Notes: generated by a model from the sequence alone, not told the origin. A stretch of DNA of 45,306 nt from an uncultured Bacteroidales bacterium (GCA_902776455.1 CACYQI010000014.1:1-45306), one strand, 5' to 3'. Counted from the first letter of the stretch, positions 23,470 to 33,469 are shown. Translations and numbers: made by a program.

Positions 23470-24181
23470 CTGCCACAAGGTTCTCGGGGTCGATGATGTG
23501 CAGTTGTATGGCGCGAACCACCAGTCGCACGGCATTAACGCCATTTCTCTCGCGCTCGGAGAAGAGACGATTGGTGAGGTCAACCTGCCGTTTCTCCAAA
23601 CTCTTCGTGCTGAAAGGCATCTGACGCAATCCGGCTATCATGTCCTTCGTATAGCCGAGGGCAAGATGACGCAGGAAACGCTCGTCGTACTCGTCTATCT
23701 CGTATTCCAGACAGGCATCAATGGCGGCCTGCTCCTTGCAGACGTTCTTGCGGAAGCGGGCCATGACCTTCTCGAGGAAAGGTTCGTTGAAGACCAAGTG
23801 GCGGCCATGCATCACCTGCATCACGTCGTCGCGCTGAAGGAGGTTCCCCGTCTTGAGAATGATGCCGTCGGCACCGGCGTTGAGCACATCAATCCAGAGG
23901 CGCTCGTTCAGGATTTCGCCGGTAAAGACGAGAATCTTCATGTCGGCAAAGCGAGTGCGCAGCTGTCGGCAGATATCCACCCCTACCGTTGTGCTGCCTC
24001 CGAGTCCGAGGTCGAGCAGAACGAGGTCGGGCAGACCGTCGCGCATCAGTTTCCAGAAGTCGGCTTCGCCTTGAGCGGTGCCGATAATCTCTGCCTCAGG
24101 CACTTCGGTCTGAAGGATTTGCTGGGTGCCTTTGAGTTCCAGTTTGTCGTCCTCGACGATGATTACTTTGAATTTTTCCAT
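23459..24181 (-). CDS. Response regulator with LuxR-like helical output domain
   Basis: From MEKFKVIIVEDD the receiver domain is complete: acidic pocket E10-D11-D12, phospho-acceptor D57 in PDLVLLDLGL, T87 in VFTGE and K110 in GIILKTG. After a linker the C-terminus (EYDERFLRHLALGYTKDMIAGLRQMPFSTKSLEKRQVDLTNRLF) fits a NarL/LuxR-type helix-turn-helix. An upstream in-frame ATG at 24199 (MIKPKD) is an alternative start. It lies just downstream of the sensor kinase and is very probably its partner. The gene overlaps the following membrane-protein gene. Confidence 0.85.
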   Translation of the reverse strand: MEKFKVIIVEDDKLELKGTQQILQTEVPEAEIIGTAQGEADFWKLMRDGLPDLVLLDLGLGGSTTVGVDICRQLRTRFADMKILVFTGEILNERLWIDVLNAGADGIILKTGNLLQRDDVMQVMHGRHLVFNEPFLEKVMARFRKNVCKEQAAIDACLEYEIDEYDERFLRHLALGYTKDMIAGLRQMPFSTKSLEKRQVDLTNRLFSERERNGVNAVRLVVRAIQLHIIDPENLVADEQ

Positions 24182-24201
24182 ATCTTTCGGTTTTATCATT
24201 A

Positions 24202-27200
24202 TCAATGTGTTGCCTCCGGGAGCGAGAAGACTATCCTGCATCCCTGTTCTGTGTTCTCGGCCAAAAGGCGAAGTCCCTGATGCCCGCAAGCGGCATCGTG
24301 CTCGCGAACTATCTGGCGAATGACGAGATACTCGAGCCGTTCCGTATGGGGCGAAAAGAGGTCGGAGAGCTGTTCGGACGAGAACTTCTCTCCCTCGATG
24401 TTGCAAATCACATAATACATATTGTCACGATGCTCCGCTTCGAGTGTGAAGCCGGCAGGCATCAGGGCAATCAGCTGGTCAAGCAGCAGGCGAAGAAGTC
24501 GCTCATCGCCTTTCACTTGGGCATTTGTGGGCCGACATTCGATGCCTCGCGACTGAGCGTATGCAAAGAGGTCGCCCAAAGCAAGGGTCTGCATCCGCAG
24601 GAGCGTTTGGTCGGTCTGCCGCTGTGCTTGCTCGTAGAGAAGCATGTAGATGTGTCGGTAATAGGTGACCAGGTCGAGCAGGTTGCGGAGCGTCTCGGCA
24701 TCGACACCCTTCTGGAGCATCTCGTCTATCATTTGCTTGATGCGCGAGGGGAAGTACATCGTCTCGTGCTTGATGGTGCTCAAGGAGTTGTCGAGTATCT
24801 GATTCATAACATACAGGCGGTCGTGCTCGAAGCGTTGCCGCTGACGTTTCTCCTCGGCTTCCTCGATGGCCGCTTCGTTCTCCTGCACCTTTGTCCAACT
24901 CTCGTTAAGCATCTGCCGAAGCGCTTCGACTGGCTGTTGGAGTTGCGACTGCTTCAGGCTTTCCACGATGTCTTGCAGTTCCTTATCAAACGTTGCCGCA
25001 TTCTCGGGAAACGAGCTAAGCAAAACCGTAAGCCGCTGATAGAGGTCGTTGAGCGAAGCACGATGTCGGAGGCGGTGACGAAGCACTACGCGATAGAACA
25101 AGGCAAGCGAAGCAATGAGCAACACGACAATCAGAACATAGAGCACACGCGAATCGGCTGTCATCTTTTCTATTTGCTGACAATCCGACGCAAGCGATTC
25201 ATCGGTACTGTACAGGCGATGCAGACGCACACACTCGGCGTTGCTGCTTCGATAGACGTTCCACCACCCGAGAGCCTGAGCGGCGATGGCCTGTTCGTTG
25301 TAAATCGAAACGAGCAATGCCGTATCGACCGGAGCTTCAATCTGGCTTAATGCGCTGTCGGCAAAGAGGCAGGCATCGGCATAACGTCCTTGCAGATTGG
25401 CGTTGAAGGTGGAGTCATAAAGTTCGTAGCAACGTTGGGGCATCGCATGAACAGCTTGTGAAAAGGAGAAAGGGTGAAAAGGTAAGAAGATGAAAGCTAA
25501 AAGTAAAAGCAACTTATCAACTCTTTCACTTTTCAACTTTTCAACTTTGTTGTTTACTTTGGGCAAGCGGAACCAGAAGCGGCTCCCCTTTCCAAGTTCG
25601 CTTTCCACGCCGAAGTCGCAGACGCTGAAGAGCGATGAGAGCTTCTTGTAGTTGTTGATGATGCCTTTGCAGTTCATGATGCCGAAGCCGAATCCCTTGC
25701 CCGCATTCGATGCTCCGATGCGGTTGGGGTCATAGACCTTGCTGTCGTTCAAGGTCTGCACATCTTCGGGCGAGAGTCCTACCCCCGTATCGTTGATGCT
25801 GATCTCCACATAACTGTCGGTCGAGTCGAGTGCGACGAAGACTGTTCCGCCTGCTGGCGTGAACTTGCGGGCATTATCGACAAGGGTGTTAACCATAAAG
25901 AGAGTCAGCGGCTTATCTGCTTTCACCTGAAGTTCCGTTTCAGGGACAACGAGGGTGAGCTGCTGCTGGGAGAAGGCGTACTGCTGCATGGCGATGACGT
26001 GCAGCACATCGTCGAGCGGGAATCGCGTCACTTGCAGGTTGAGCTTTCCCTGCTGCACTTGAATCCAGGAGGTAAGCCGGTCGTTGATGTTCATCATGCC
26101 GCTGCACAGTTCCTGAATGTAGGAAAGACGTACTGCCTCGTTGCCGTCGTCCCGATGAAGACTTTTCACTTCGGCAATGACGCGGTCGAGATAGGGGATG
26201 ATGGCATAGACTACAGACAGCTTGGTGCGCTGGAGAATGTGGCGTTGCTGCTGAAGGAGAATACGTTGCTGAATGACTTCGCTCTCTTCCCTACCCTCTT
26301 CCAACTGCTTCTCGCTTTCCTGCAAGAGCTTGCTGAGGCGTTGTTGTGCCTGCTGACAAACTTCGCCGGAAGCAATGCCCCTGACTTGCTGCTCGAAGGA
26401 ACGCGAGCGATATCCCAACTGCCTGTAGTATATAAAGGAAAGGACAATGACGACCACGACAAGCACCAACAGCAGGAGGAACTGAATCTGCTCATAATGA
26501 GCCTCTTGCTTCAGCAGGGCCTTGCGGCTGTCAAGCTCTCTGTTCTGGCGCGATACATCAAGGAGGTCAAGGTAGATGTTGCGGTGGTTGTCGGCTTGTA
26601 GCTTGTCGCCAAGGGCACTATAGGCAAGGCTGAGGTTCTCGTGAATGCCTGCAAGCCACGGAGTCACCTGATAGGGCGAAGGACTATGGGCTGAAGCGAG
26701 ATGGAGCGCAAGGCGGAAGCTTTTGAGAGCCTCAACGTACTCTCCGGCTGAGAAATACACTTCGCCCAATGTCCGCACAGCACAAGCCGTCTGGAAGAGG
26801 TCTTTGTACTGGCGGAAGAGGGCAACAGCATGATGGGAAAGAGCTGCGGCAAACTTGTAGCGGGAAGTGAGGGTGCTGTCCGACTGCCAACGCCGCTGAT
26901 GTTGCTCGTAGAGATAGCTATAGGCATCCAGGCGTTGCTTCTTGAGCAAGTCGGCACGAAGCGAGTCGGCAATCATGGCAGAGAGCGACTGCAAGGCATT
27001 GGCTTCGAAGTACGTGAAGTGCCTGGTCCGGGCCAACGTATAGACGCGGATGAGGTGGTCGAACTCAGTCAGCGTGACCTCTTCCGGCGTGCCTTCCACG
27101 AGTCCGCCGCTGCCCATCATGTAGTGATAGTAGAGCCATTGCGTCGTATCCGTCTGCAGGCTGACATATTGGGCTGCATCCGCTATCTCGCTACGGGCTG

Positions 27201-27714
27201 CACTGTCCTGGCCGAGATAATAGTAATAGGTGGAAGCCACGATGTGAAATTCCGTCAAGGCATAGTGGAGGCGATGTCGTTGGCGCTCAGTAAGAATGCT
27301 CTCTTCGGAAAGGATGCGACGCAGACGCTTCTGGGCACGAAGGCGGGCATCGAAGAAGGACTTCCCACGGCCGATGCGTTGCATGACCTTCATCGTCAGC
27401 ACGTCGGCACAAAGCAACTCCAGTTGGTTGTGGCTTATCCCCTTGATTTTCCGCAGAAGCTGAAGGGCACGGTCGTAACGCATCTGCTGGTAGCAGACGT
27501 AGGCCATGTTGTTGAGCGCTTCGGCCTTCTCGTCGGAACTGGCTGAAGGACAGAGGTATGCCTGCTTTGCAGCCTGCAACGATGCCGAGATGTCGGTATA
27601 GCGAAGGCGATAGGCCAAGTCGTTGTTCTCCACAGTAGTTGCTTCCTTTTCTGCAAACGAAGTGCAGGCAGCAAGGAAGACAATGAATGGCAGGAGGACA
27701 ATACTGGCTTTCAT
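24202..27714 (-). CDS. Double-module TPR sensor histidine kinase, about 1170 aa
   Basis: The start at 27714 gives a lipoprotein-like leader (MKASIVLLPFIVFLAACTS) 14 bases after batE. Module 1 has a periplasmic helical TPR-type sensor, a membrane helix near residue 415, and an intact HATPase: FMVNTLVDNARKFTPAGG (N box), INDTGVGL (G1), GKGFGFGIMNCKGI (G2). At about residue 735 a second signal-like hydrophobic segment (LLLLLAFIFLPFHPFSF) begins module 2: another sensor domain, a membrane helix near 860, a conserved-looking IKHETMYFPSRI and a degenerate ATPase without N box. It looks like two neighbouring kinase genes fused in frame; the junction is an intergenic-type CACTTTTCAAC repeat. DUF5112/DUF5113-like sensors are the nearest family I recall. 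Confidence 0.8.
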   Translation of the reverse strand: MKASIVLLPFIVFLAACTSFAEKEATTVENNDLAYRLRYTDISASLQAAKQAYLCPSASSDEKAEALNNMAYVCYQQMRYDRALQLLRKIKGISHNQLELLCADVLTMKVMQRIGRGKSFFDARLRAQKRLRRILSEESILTERQRHRLHYALTEFHIVASTYYYYLGQDSAARSEIADAAQYVSLQTDTTQWLYYHYMMGSGGLVEGTPEEVTLTEFDHLIRVYTLARTRHFTYFEANALQSLSAMIADSLRADLLKKQRLDAYSYLYEQHQRRWQSDSTLTSRYKFAAALSHHAVALFRQYKDLFQTACAVRTLGEVYFSAGEYVEALKSFRLALHLASAHSPSPYQVTPWLAGIHENLSLAYSALGDKLQADNHRNIYLDLLDVSRQNRELDSRKALLKQEAHYEQIQFLLLLVLVVVVIVLSFIYYRQLGYRSRSFEQQVRGIASGEVCQQAQQRLSKLLQESEKQLEEGREESEVIQQRILLQQQRHILQRTKLSVVYAIIPYLDRVIAEVKSLHRDDGNEAVRLSYIQELCSGMMNINDRLTSWIQVQQGKLNLQVTRFPLDDVLHVIAMQQYAFSQQQLTLVVPETELQVKADKPLTLFMVNTLVDNARKFTPAGGTVFVALDSTDSYVEISINDTGVGLSPEDVQTLNDSKVYDPNRIGASNAGKGFGFGIMNCKGIINNYKKLSSLFSVCDFGVESELGKGSRFWFRLPKVNNKVEKLKSERVDKLLLLLAFIFLPFHPFSFSQAVHAMPQRCYELYDSTFNANLQGRYADACLFADSALSQIEAPVDTALLVSIYNEQAIAAQALGWWNVYRSSNAECVRLHRLYSTDESLASDCQQIEKMTADSRVLYVLIVVLLIASLALFYRVVLRHRLRHRASLNDLYQRLTVLLSSFPENAATFDKELQDIVESLKQSQLQQPVEALRQMLNESWTKVQENEAAIEEAEEKRQRQRFEHDRLYVMNQILDNSLSTIKHETMYFPSRIKQMIDEMLQKGVDAETLRNLLDLVTYYRHIYMLLYEQAQRQTDQTLLRMQTLALGDLFAYAQSRGIECRPTNAQVKGDERLLRLLLDQLIALMPAGFTLEAEHRDNMYYVICNIEGEKFSSEQLSDLFSPHTERLEYLVIRQIVREHDAACGHQGLRLLAENTEQGCRIVFSLPEATH

Positions 27715-27728
27715 TGCTCGGAAGGGTG

Positions 27729-28484
27729 TCAGATGAGGTCGAAGGACTTCTTGGGAATCCAGCCTTGCTTGCCGTCGGCAATGGTCACTTCGCACCACTC
27801 TTTGAGGCTGTTGTCGAGGATTTCGACCTTACTCCCCTCGTGGAGGACGAAGAGGTCGTTGCCATTATCGGCCGGAGTGCTCTTGACCGTAACGGCCGGA
27901 GCTATGATGATGCCGCTCGTATGAATCTGCTTGAACTTGCGTTGCTGCTGGGCACAAACGTTGGAGAGAACGGTGACGAGCAGGAGCAAAACTGCCGATG
28001 AAAAGGCCGCTTTTCGCATAGTGATGCTTCCGGCGCCCCAGAAAAGGAGCAGCGAAACGAGCGTCAGAACGAAGCAAAGCAGTCCGATGATGGTCCAGGT
28101 GTGCAGGCTGAACCAGTTCGTCATGCTGCGGAAGTAGGTGAAGAGGATGAATTCGTGCTGAGGAACTATCTTGTCGATGGTCTTCGAACGAGCCATTTCG
28201 AGGTTGAACTGTATGTCTTTGCTGCTGGGGTCGAGCTTTAAGGCACGCTCGAACCAAAGGACGCTATGTGCCATATCGTCAATGCGATAGTATGCACAGC
28301 CAAGGTTGTAGAAGACCTCGGCATTCGGATTCTGTTCGGCCAGTTTGGCGTAGAGCTTGACGGCTTTCTCGTAGTCGCCTTGCACGTAAGCCGTGTCTGC
28401 CAGAGTCTTCGTTTCGGCAAGGGTGGCGGCTTGTGCAAAGAGAGAAACGAAAGCAAGAAGAATGACTAAAATATCCCTTTTCAT
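27729..28484 (-). CDS. batE: BatE: TPR protein with C-terminal SH3 domain
   Basis: Signal-like N-terminus, TPR repeats ([50 protein letters not shown]), two central membrane helices ([25 protein letters not shown] and [15 protein letters not shown]), and a C-terminal bacterial SH3 domain ([27 protein letters not shown]...[11 protein letters not shown]). This is the standard layout of BatE, the last Bat protein of Bacteroidetes aerotolerance operons. It is thought to work with the other Bat proteins in the envelope; the molecular role is not established. It sits directly between batD and the sensor kinase. Confidence 0.85.
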   Translation of the reverse strand: MKRDILVILLAFVSLFAQAATLAETKTLADTAYVQGDYEKAVKLYAKLAEQNPNAEVFYNLGCAYYRIDDMAHSVLWFERALKLDPSSKDIQFNLEMARSKTIDKIVPQHEFILFTYFRSMTNWFSLHTWTIIGLLCFVLTLVSLLLFWGAGSITMRKAAFSSAVLLLLVTVLSNVCAQQQRKFKQIHTSGIIIAPAVTVKSTPADNGNDLFVLHEGSKVEILDNSLKEWCEVTIADGKQGWIPKKSFDLI

Positions 28485-28572
28485 CGAATATATTTAGATT
28501 TTGACGATTTACAATTTACGATTAATTCGCGATTATTCTATGTAGTTAATTCGGGCGCGGCACTACTGAAGA

Positions 28573-30408
28573 TTACTTAATCGAGGCATTCATCCGCGTT
28601 ATCACGTCCGAGGCCTGATGATAGATCTTCTCTTTTGCAAGGTTCGCGTCGGCTGTAGGAGCATATCTTGCGAACTCGCAATCGCTGAGGACAGCTATGA
28701 AGGAATCGACAACTTCCTGTGCTACGCCACGTTCTGCGAGTTTGGTTATGACGTTGTCCTTCGAGAGTTCGTTGGTCGGGAGCGAGAGTTTGTCGCCAGC
28801 ATAGCCGAGGAGGGCGCGCATCACTTCGTCGTAGAAGGCGGCATCGTCCTTAGTATGAAGGAGTTTCGAAGCCTGCTTGAGTCGGCGCGAAGCCACTTTG
28901 CCGGCCTTCTTGCCCTTGACGCTCCAGGAGTCCGGATTGAGTTTCTGCTGCCGACGAAGCCAGAGGAACGCGACGACGAAGGCTGCGAAGAGCAGCAGAT
29001 AGGTGAGCCAATAGGCCGAAGTGCCGAAGAAATCGTCGGTTTCTTCGCTCTCCAGTTCGCCCAACTTGATGAATCGGATGTCGTTGCTCAGCACGTTGAG
29101 ATCCTCTTGTTCGCGAGCATAAGCGACGGGCTGTCCCTTCGCCTTGGCTACAGCGAGGTGGAAGGAGTCGGTACGGGCCGTTTGGTATTGTTCCTTTTCG
29201 GGGTCGAAATAACAGAATTCTACCGGTGGAATGGCGAATTTTCCACCGTGGCGGGGCACGACGACATAGTCGTAGGTGATGCTTCCTTTAGCCCCCGTAG
29301 CCGTGTTGGACGTTTTGCTGTTCTCCTTGGGGTCATAGACTTCGAAGTCTTGCGGGAAGTGAATCTTCGGAGCCTTCATCAGTTTCATGTTTCCCTGCCC
29401 CGTTACGACGAGCCGGAGGGTAGCGGCATCGTTGGCATTCACCTGTTCGGGCGTTAGCGTGGCCGACACCGAGAACTTGCCCACAGCACCCGAGAAGCCT
29501 TCGGGCTTCGGGGTCGGAAGGGGCAGGACGTTAATCTCAACAGCTGGTGCAACGATTTGTTTGTTAACCAATTGCGAGAGGCTACCGCCGCCAAAGAAGA
29601 TGTCGAAGGGGTCCATCGAATGGTTCTGCACCTCGATTTGCGTGTCGAAGTTGATGCTGGGAATCTTGATTTTGCCAGTCTTCTGCGGGAAGATGACGTA
29701 CTGCTTCCAGATGGCCGTGCCGTAGTTTCTGCCGTTGACGCGCTCATACTTGAGCGAAAGTTGTGCTTCGCGGTCGAGTTCCTGCACGTGGCAGCCGTCT
29801 ATCTGGGGCATCTCTCCCGATATTTGCCGGATGTTGACGAGGGTGAAGAGCTTGTAGGTGAGCATGACGGCTTCCTGCTCATAAATCTTCTGGCGGTTGG
29901 CCGTGACGGTCATGTAAAGCTCTTTGCCGCTTATCTGACCGCTACCGGAGTTGCCCCCCTCCTTCTCCCCCGAGGAGGAGCGACCGGAAGTCCCCCCTTG
30001 GGAGGGGGTAGGTGGGGCTGCCGATGATGCCGGAAGCACTTCGATGCTGGCCGAACCGCTCTTGACGGTCTTGCCGCCCACCTTGACTGTAGCCACAGGC
30101 ACCTTGACGGTTCCCTCCGTGGTGGGCACGACGGTATAGGTGAACGTGACGGTGCTGCTCTGAGTCGTATGGCCGTTGGTCATCGAGAAACTGCTGGAGC
30201 GGCTCGTGCTGGGACCGTAGAGGACGTTGAAGCCTTCGAAGTCTCCCACCTGGAAGTCATCGATGTCTTGCGTGTTGGCTATGTAGCTGACGCGGATGCG
30301 CTGTCCGACCTCAGCTTGGGAAGGTGCTTGAACTCTCAACGTAACTTGCGAAAAAACAGGGCTTAACGCAAGGAATAAAAGAATAGATATAGAGTAAAGT
30401 CTTTTCAT
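28573..30408 (-). CDS. batD: BatD-type oxygen-tolerance protein
   Basis: The start at 30408 (MKRLYSISILLFLALSPVFSQ) is preferred to 30423 because it begins the signal peptide. The large periplasmic part has beta domains typical of BatD (VGQRIRVSYIANTQDIDDFQVGDFEGFNVLYGPSTSRSSSFSMTNG and similar). A membrane helix (YLLLFAAFVVAFLWLRR) and a cytosolic helical tail ending DCEFARYAPTADANLAKEKIY follow. The linker APPTPSQGGTSGRSSSGEKEGG comes from a palindromic GC-rich element (about 29955-30010) inserted in frame. It lies downstream of the batB-batC fusion, separated by the 22-bp array D. Confidence 0.88.
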   Translation of the reverse strand: MKRLYSISILLFLALSPVFSQVTLRVQAPSQAEVGQRIRVSYIANTQDIDDFQVGDFEGFNVLYGPSTSRSSSFSMTNGHTTQSSTVTFTYTVVPTTEGTVKVPVATVKVGGKTVKSGSASIEVLPASSAAPPTPSQGGTSGRSSSGEKEGGNSGSGQISGKELYMTVTANRQKIYEQEAVMLTYKLFTLVNIRQISGEMPQIDGCHVQELDREAQLSLKYERVNGRNYGTAIWKQYVIFPQKTGKIKIPSINFDTQIEVQNHSMDPFDIFFGGGSLSQLVNKQIVAPAVEINVLPLPTPKPEGFSGAVGKFSVSATLTPEQVNANDAATLRLVVTGQGNMKLMKAPKIHFPQDFEVYDPKENSKTSNTATGAKGSITYDYVVVPRHGGKFAIPPVEFCYFDPEKEQYQTARTDSFHLAVAKAKGQPVAYAREQEDLNVLSNDIRFIKLGELESEETDDFFGTSAYWLTYLLLFAAFVVAFLWLRRQQKLNPDSWSVKGKKAGKVASRRLKQASKLLHTKDDAAFYDEVMRALLGYAGDKLSLPTNELSKDNVITKLAERGVAQEVVDSFIAVLSDCEFARYAPTADANLAKEKIYHQASDVITRMNASIK

Positions 30409-30426
30409 CTTGTAGTATGTCATTTT

Positions 30427-30514
30427 ACGCTCCGTGGAGGTTCGGCTTACACTCCGTGGAGAATCGGCTTACGCTCCGTGGAGAATCGGGCTACACTCCG
30501 TGGAATGTAGGACG
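30427..30514. repeat. 22-bp tandem array D (CTCCGTGGAG cores)
   Basis: Four units start at 30427, 30449, 30471 and 30493, each with core CTCCGTGGA(G) and spacer AATCGGCTTACA. It fills the gap between the batBC stop and the batD start and so is transcribed within the operon. The unit equals that of array E except that the central GT is AC there. Confidence 0.9.
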
Positions 30515-30546
30515 AGTGTGCTGGGGGCGTATGGATAAGTCACGTT

Positions 30547-32250
30547 TTACCATTGTTTCTGCAACTGTTTGCGCTGGCGTTGCTGCTGTGCTTTCTGGAG
30601 TTTTTCCTGCGTGGCTTTCTCGTCCTGCATAGCGGCGTTGAGCATCTGTTCGGCGTTCTCGCGGCTCATCTGCTCCGGCTGGGGTTGCTGTTGTTGCTGT
30701 TCGTCTTTCTTATCTTGTTGCTGTTGTTGTTGCTGCTGCTTCTCTTGTTTCTCGTCCTTACCCTTGTCGTCTTTCTGCTGGTCTTGGTTGTCCTGACCTC
30801 CCTGGTTCTTCTTGAGTTGGAAGAGGCTCAGGGCATAGTTGTAGCGCGTCTCGTTGTTCGTCGGGTCGTTGCGCAGGGAGTTCCTGTAGCAAGCCACAGC
30901 CTTGTCGAACTGCTTGGCAGCCTGCAGGATGACGCCCATGTTGTGATAAATCTGAGCCAGACGCGTCTTGTCCTTCTCCAGTCGAGCCGCCGTCTCGTAC
31001 TCCTTCATGGCATCCTCGGCCTTGTTCTGATAGAGAAGCGCGTTGCCAAGGTTGTAGTGGGAGATGGGATTCGTATTGTCTTTCTCGATGGCCTTCTGGT
31101 ACTCCACCTGCGCCTTGTCGTAAACGCTGTCGCGCATCAGGCGGTTGCCGCGACGGATGAAGTCGCGGTCGGTCTGAGCCATTGCCGTCATGCAGAAAAA
31201 GAGCAGCATAGCGGTGGCAACGGGACGACCTCTGCGGAAGAGATTGCCGAACCATGTGGTCTTGCTTTCCCTTTCGAGGAGCAGCACATCGAGCAGAAGG
31301 AATAGCAGTCCGATGAGGATGAAGCCCTGGAACTGCTCGTCGTATTCGCTGTACAACTGGCTCTCTATCTTGGCTTTAGCGAGGCGGTCGGTCTGCTCGG
31401 AAAGCTTCTTCTGAGCCGAACTGCTGTTATCGACGTAGATGTAGGAACCTCCTCCTGCCGTAGCTATCTCGCGGCACATCTCTTCGCTCAACTTCGAGAT
31501 GACCGTGTTGCCCTGTTCATCGATGATGTACTGCCCTGTTCCGGGTATGGGGATGGGTGCTCCGCCGGGGTTGCCGATGCCCAGCACAAAGACGCGGATG
31601 CCGGCTGCTGCCGCTTGCTTGGCGGCTTCTACGGCTCCGCCCTCGTTGTCCTCGCCATCGGTTATCACGAAGATGGCACGCGATACGTCTTCCTGTTGCG
31701 TGAAGCTGCGCATAGCCAGATTGATGGCCTGTGCTACGTCTGTGCCCTGAACGCCTATCATGGAGGGCGAGATGGTCTCGAGGAACATCTTGGCGCTCAC
31801 GTAGTCGCTGGTGATGGGGAGTTGCACGAAAGCTTCTCCGGCAAAGACGATGAGGCCTATCTTGTCGTCGCGCATGCCATCCACCATGTTGCTCACCATC
31901 ATCTTGGCCTTCTCCAAGCGGTTGGGTTTCACGTCTTCGGCAAGCATGGAGTTGCTGACGTCGAGGGCGATGATGGCCTCTATGCCCATGCGCTCGCGGG
32001 TGTCGAGGCGCGTGCCGAACTGCGGACGGGCCAAAGCGACGATGAACGAAACCAGGGCAGCAATGGTCAGCCAGAACTTCACCTCCGGCCTCCAGCGCGA
32101 AACGCCAAGGAAGAGTTGGCGGGTCAAGTCAGGGTCGCCGAAGCGCTTCACCTGCTGCTTCTTCTTATATATTATATAATAATGTATAGCAATCAGCGCC
32201 ACGAGCACCAAAAGCAAGTACAGATATTGTGAACTTTCAAAGCGAAACAT
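30547..32250 (-). CDS. batB: BatB-BatC fusion: VWA membrane protein joined to TPR protein
   Basis: Residues 1-330 are BatB: N-terminal helices, VWA domain with metal site D97-V-S-N-S101 and TDGED near 198, then a membrane helix (GFILIGLLFLLLDVLLL). At residue about 340 a second signal-like segment (RGRPVATAMLLFFCMTAMAQ) starts a BatC-like TPR part (about 360-455), followed by a Gln/Lys/Asp-rich low-complexity stretch (about 465-515) and a charged helix. Signal and TPR retain the sequence of a once separate secreted protein, so the TPR part should be periplasmic. It belongs to the Bat operon. The Q-rich stretch is a CTGTTG/TTGCTG repeat that may vary in length. Confidence 0.88.
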   Translation of the reverse strand: MFRFESSQYLYLLLVLVALIAIHYYIIYKKKQQVKRFGDPDLTRQLFLGVSRWRPEVKFWLTIAALVSFIVALARPQFGTRLDTRERMGIEAIIALDVSNSMLAEDVKPNRLEKAKMMVSNMVDGMRDDKIGLIVFAGEAFVQLPITSDYVSAKMFLETISPSMIGVQGTDVAQAINLAMRSFTQQEDVSRAIFVITDGEDNEGGAVEAAKQAAAAGIRVFVLGIGNPGGAPIPIPGTGQYIIDEQGNTVISKLSEEMCREIATAGGGSYIYVDNSSSAQKKLSEQTDRLAKAKIESQLYSEYDEQFQGFILIGLLFLLLDVLLLERESKTTWFGNLFRRGRPVATAMLLFFCMTAMAQTDRDFIRRGNRLMRDSVYDKAQVEYQKAIEKDNTNPISHYNLGNALLYQNKAEDAMKEYETAARLEKDKTRLAQIYHNMGVILQAAKQFDKAVACYRNSLRNDPTNNETRYNYALSLFQLKKNQGGQDNQDQQKDDKGKDEKQEKQQQQQQQQDKKDEQQQQQPQPEQMSRENAEQMLNAAMQDEKATQEKLQKAQQQRQRKQLQKQW

Positions 32251-32325
32251 CGAGGTAATTTACGATTTAACGATTTACGATTTACGATTTATTTCTCCCC
32301 CTAAAGGGGGTCGGGGGGTCTGCTT

Positions 32326-33324
32326 TTATGGTATGCGTTTCAATATTGTGTTCCTCAGCAATATCTCCAGCAGGAGGCAGAGCACGCTGGCGAGCAGGAA
32401 CATGCCGTAGGCTTCGTAGCGCTTGGAGTACTGCCGGACGTTCATCTTGGTCTTCTCCAACTTGTCGATTTCCTGATAGACTTCGTGCAACTTCTGGTTG
32501 TTCGTGGCACGATAGAACTCGCCGTCTGTCTTGCGGGCTATCGTGGCGAGCGTCTTGGTGTCGATCTCCACAGGGACGTTGACGTATTCTATGCGTCCGC
32601 CCACGGGCCAAGGAAAGCGAGCCGTGCCGTTCGTGCCGACGCCGATGGTATAGACGCGTATGCCGAAGCTCTTGGCGATGTCGGCTGCCGTGTTCGGACT
32701 GATTTGTCCGCAGTTGTTGGTGCCGTCGGTGAGCAGGATGATGACCTTGCTCTTCGCCTTGCTGTCCTTGAGGCGCGACAGGGCGTTGGCAAGGCCCATA
32801 CCGATGGCTGTGCCGTTGTCGATGAGGCCTCGCTGTGCCATATCGGCCTTCATGCCGTTGAGCAAGTTCAAGAGAACCGCGTGGTCCACGGTCATGGGGC
32901 ATTGCGTGTAGGCCTCTCCAGCAAAGAGCGTGAGGCCGATGTTGTCGTCGGGACGGCCGCTGATGAACTCCAAGGCAACGTTCTTAGCTGCCTCTATGCG
33001 GTTGGGTTTCAAGTCTTCGGCCAACATACTGGTGCTGACGTCCATACAAAGCATGATGTCGATGCCTTCGGTATGCTTGCTGCTCCAGCTGTTGGAGGTT
33101 TGTGGGCGAGCCAATGCCACTACGGCCAGCGAGTAGCAGGCAAGCCTCAAGATGAACGGCAAATGCAGGAGTCTCTGTCTGAGACTCTTGGGTGCTTGGA
33201 ACATAGCCTCTGTACTGCTGACGCGAATGGCAGGCGTCGATGACTTATGCTTGAACCAATACCATATTATATAAGGTATCGCCAGAAGCAGCAGAAGCAG
33301 GTATAAAGGGTTTTCAAATGTCAT
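32326..33324 (-). CDS. batA: BatA: VWA-domain membrane protein
   Basis: The start at 33324 (MTFENPLYLLLLLLAIPYIIWYWF) begins directly at the first membrane helix; the earlier in-frame ATG lies in an intergenic repeat. A second helix (ILRLACYSLAVVALARP) precedes the VWA domain with metal site D95-V-S-T-S99, GTAIGMGLANAL and LTDGTNNCG. A terminal helix (GMFLLASVLCLLLEILL) anchors the C-terminus. The 332-residue length is normal for BatA. It is adjacent to BatB and likely assembles with it in the inner membrane under control of the MoxR ATPase. Confidence 0.92.
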   Translation of the reverse strand: MTFENPLYLLLLLLAIPYIIWYWFKHKSSTPAIRVSSTEAMFQAPKSLRQRLLHLPFILRLACYSLAVVALARPQTSNSWSSKHTEGIDIMLCMDVSTSMLAEDLKPNRIEAAKNVALEFISGRPDDNIGLTLFAGEAYTQCPMTVDHAVLLNLLNGMKADMAQRGLIDNGTAIGMGLANALSRLKDSKAKSKVIILLTDGTNNCGQISPNTAADIAKSFGIRVYTIGVGTNGTARFPWPVGGRIEYVNVPVEIDTKTLATIARKTDGEFYRATNNQKLHEVYQEIDKLEKTKMNVRQYSKRYEAYGMFLLASVLCLLLEILLRNTILKRIP

Positions 33325-33340
33325 AGTGCTATCTTTTATT

Positions 33341-33466
33341 GACCATTGATCATTGACCATTGACCATTATGATGACCCGCAGTTCTTGGGGTGCAGTAAA
33401 CGTTTAGATTGTCTATCTTCATTCTTTACTCTTAAATGGTCAATGGTCAATGATTAATGGTCAATG
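33341..33466. repeat. 31-bp inverted repeat (TGACCATTGA type) within the Bat operon
   Basis: ATTGACCATTGATCATTGAC and its continuation (about 33341-33371) pair with AATGGTCAATGGTCAATGAT and its continuation (about 33436-33466) with one mismatch. The loop of about 65 bases lies between the two genes, so the hairpin is part of the operon mRNA and may stabilise or process it. Confidence 0.75.
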
Positions 33467-33469
33467 ATT

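Noticed and set aside
23366-24280. 304-codon plus-strand frame opposite the response regulator
   Set aside because: Shadow of the regulator and kinase genes, whose motifs are clear.
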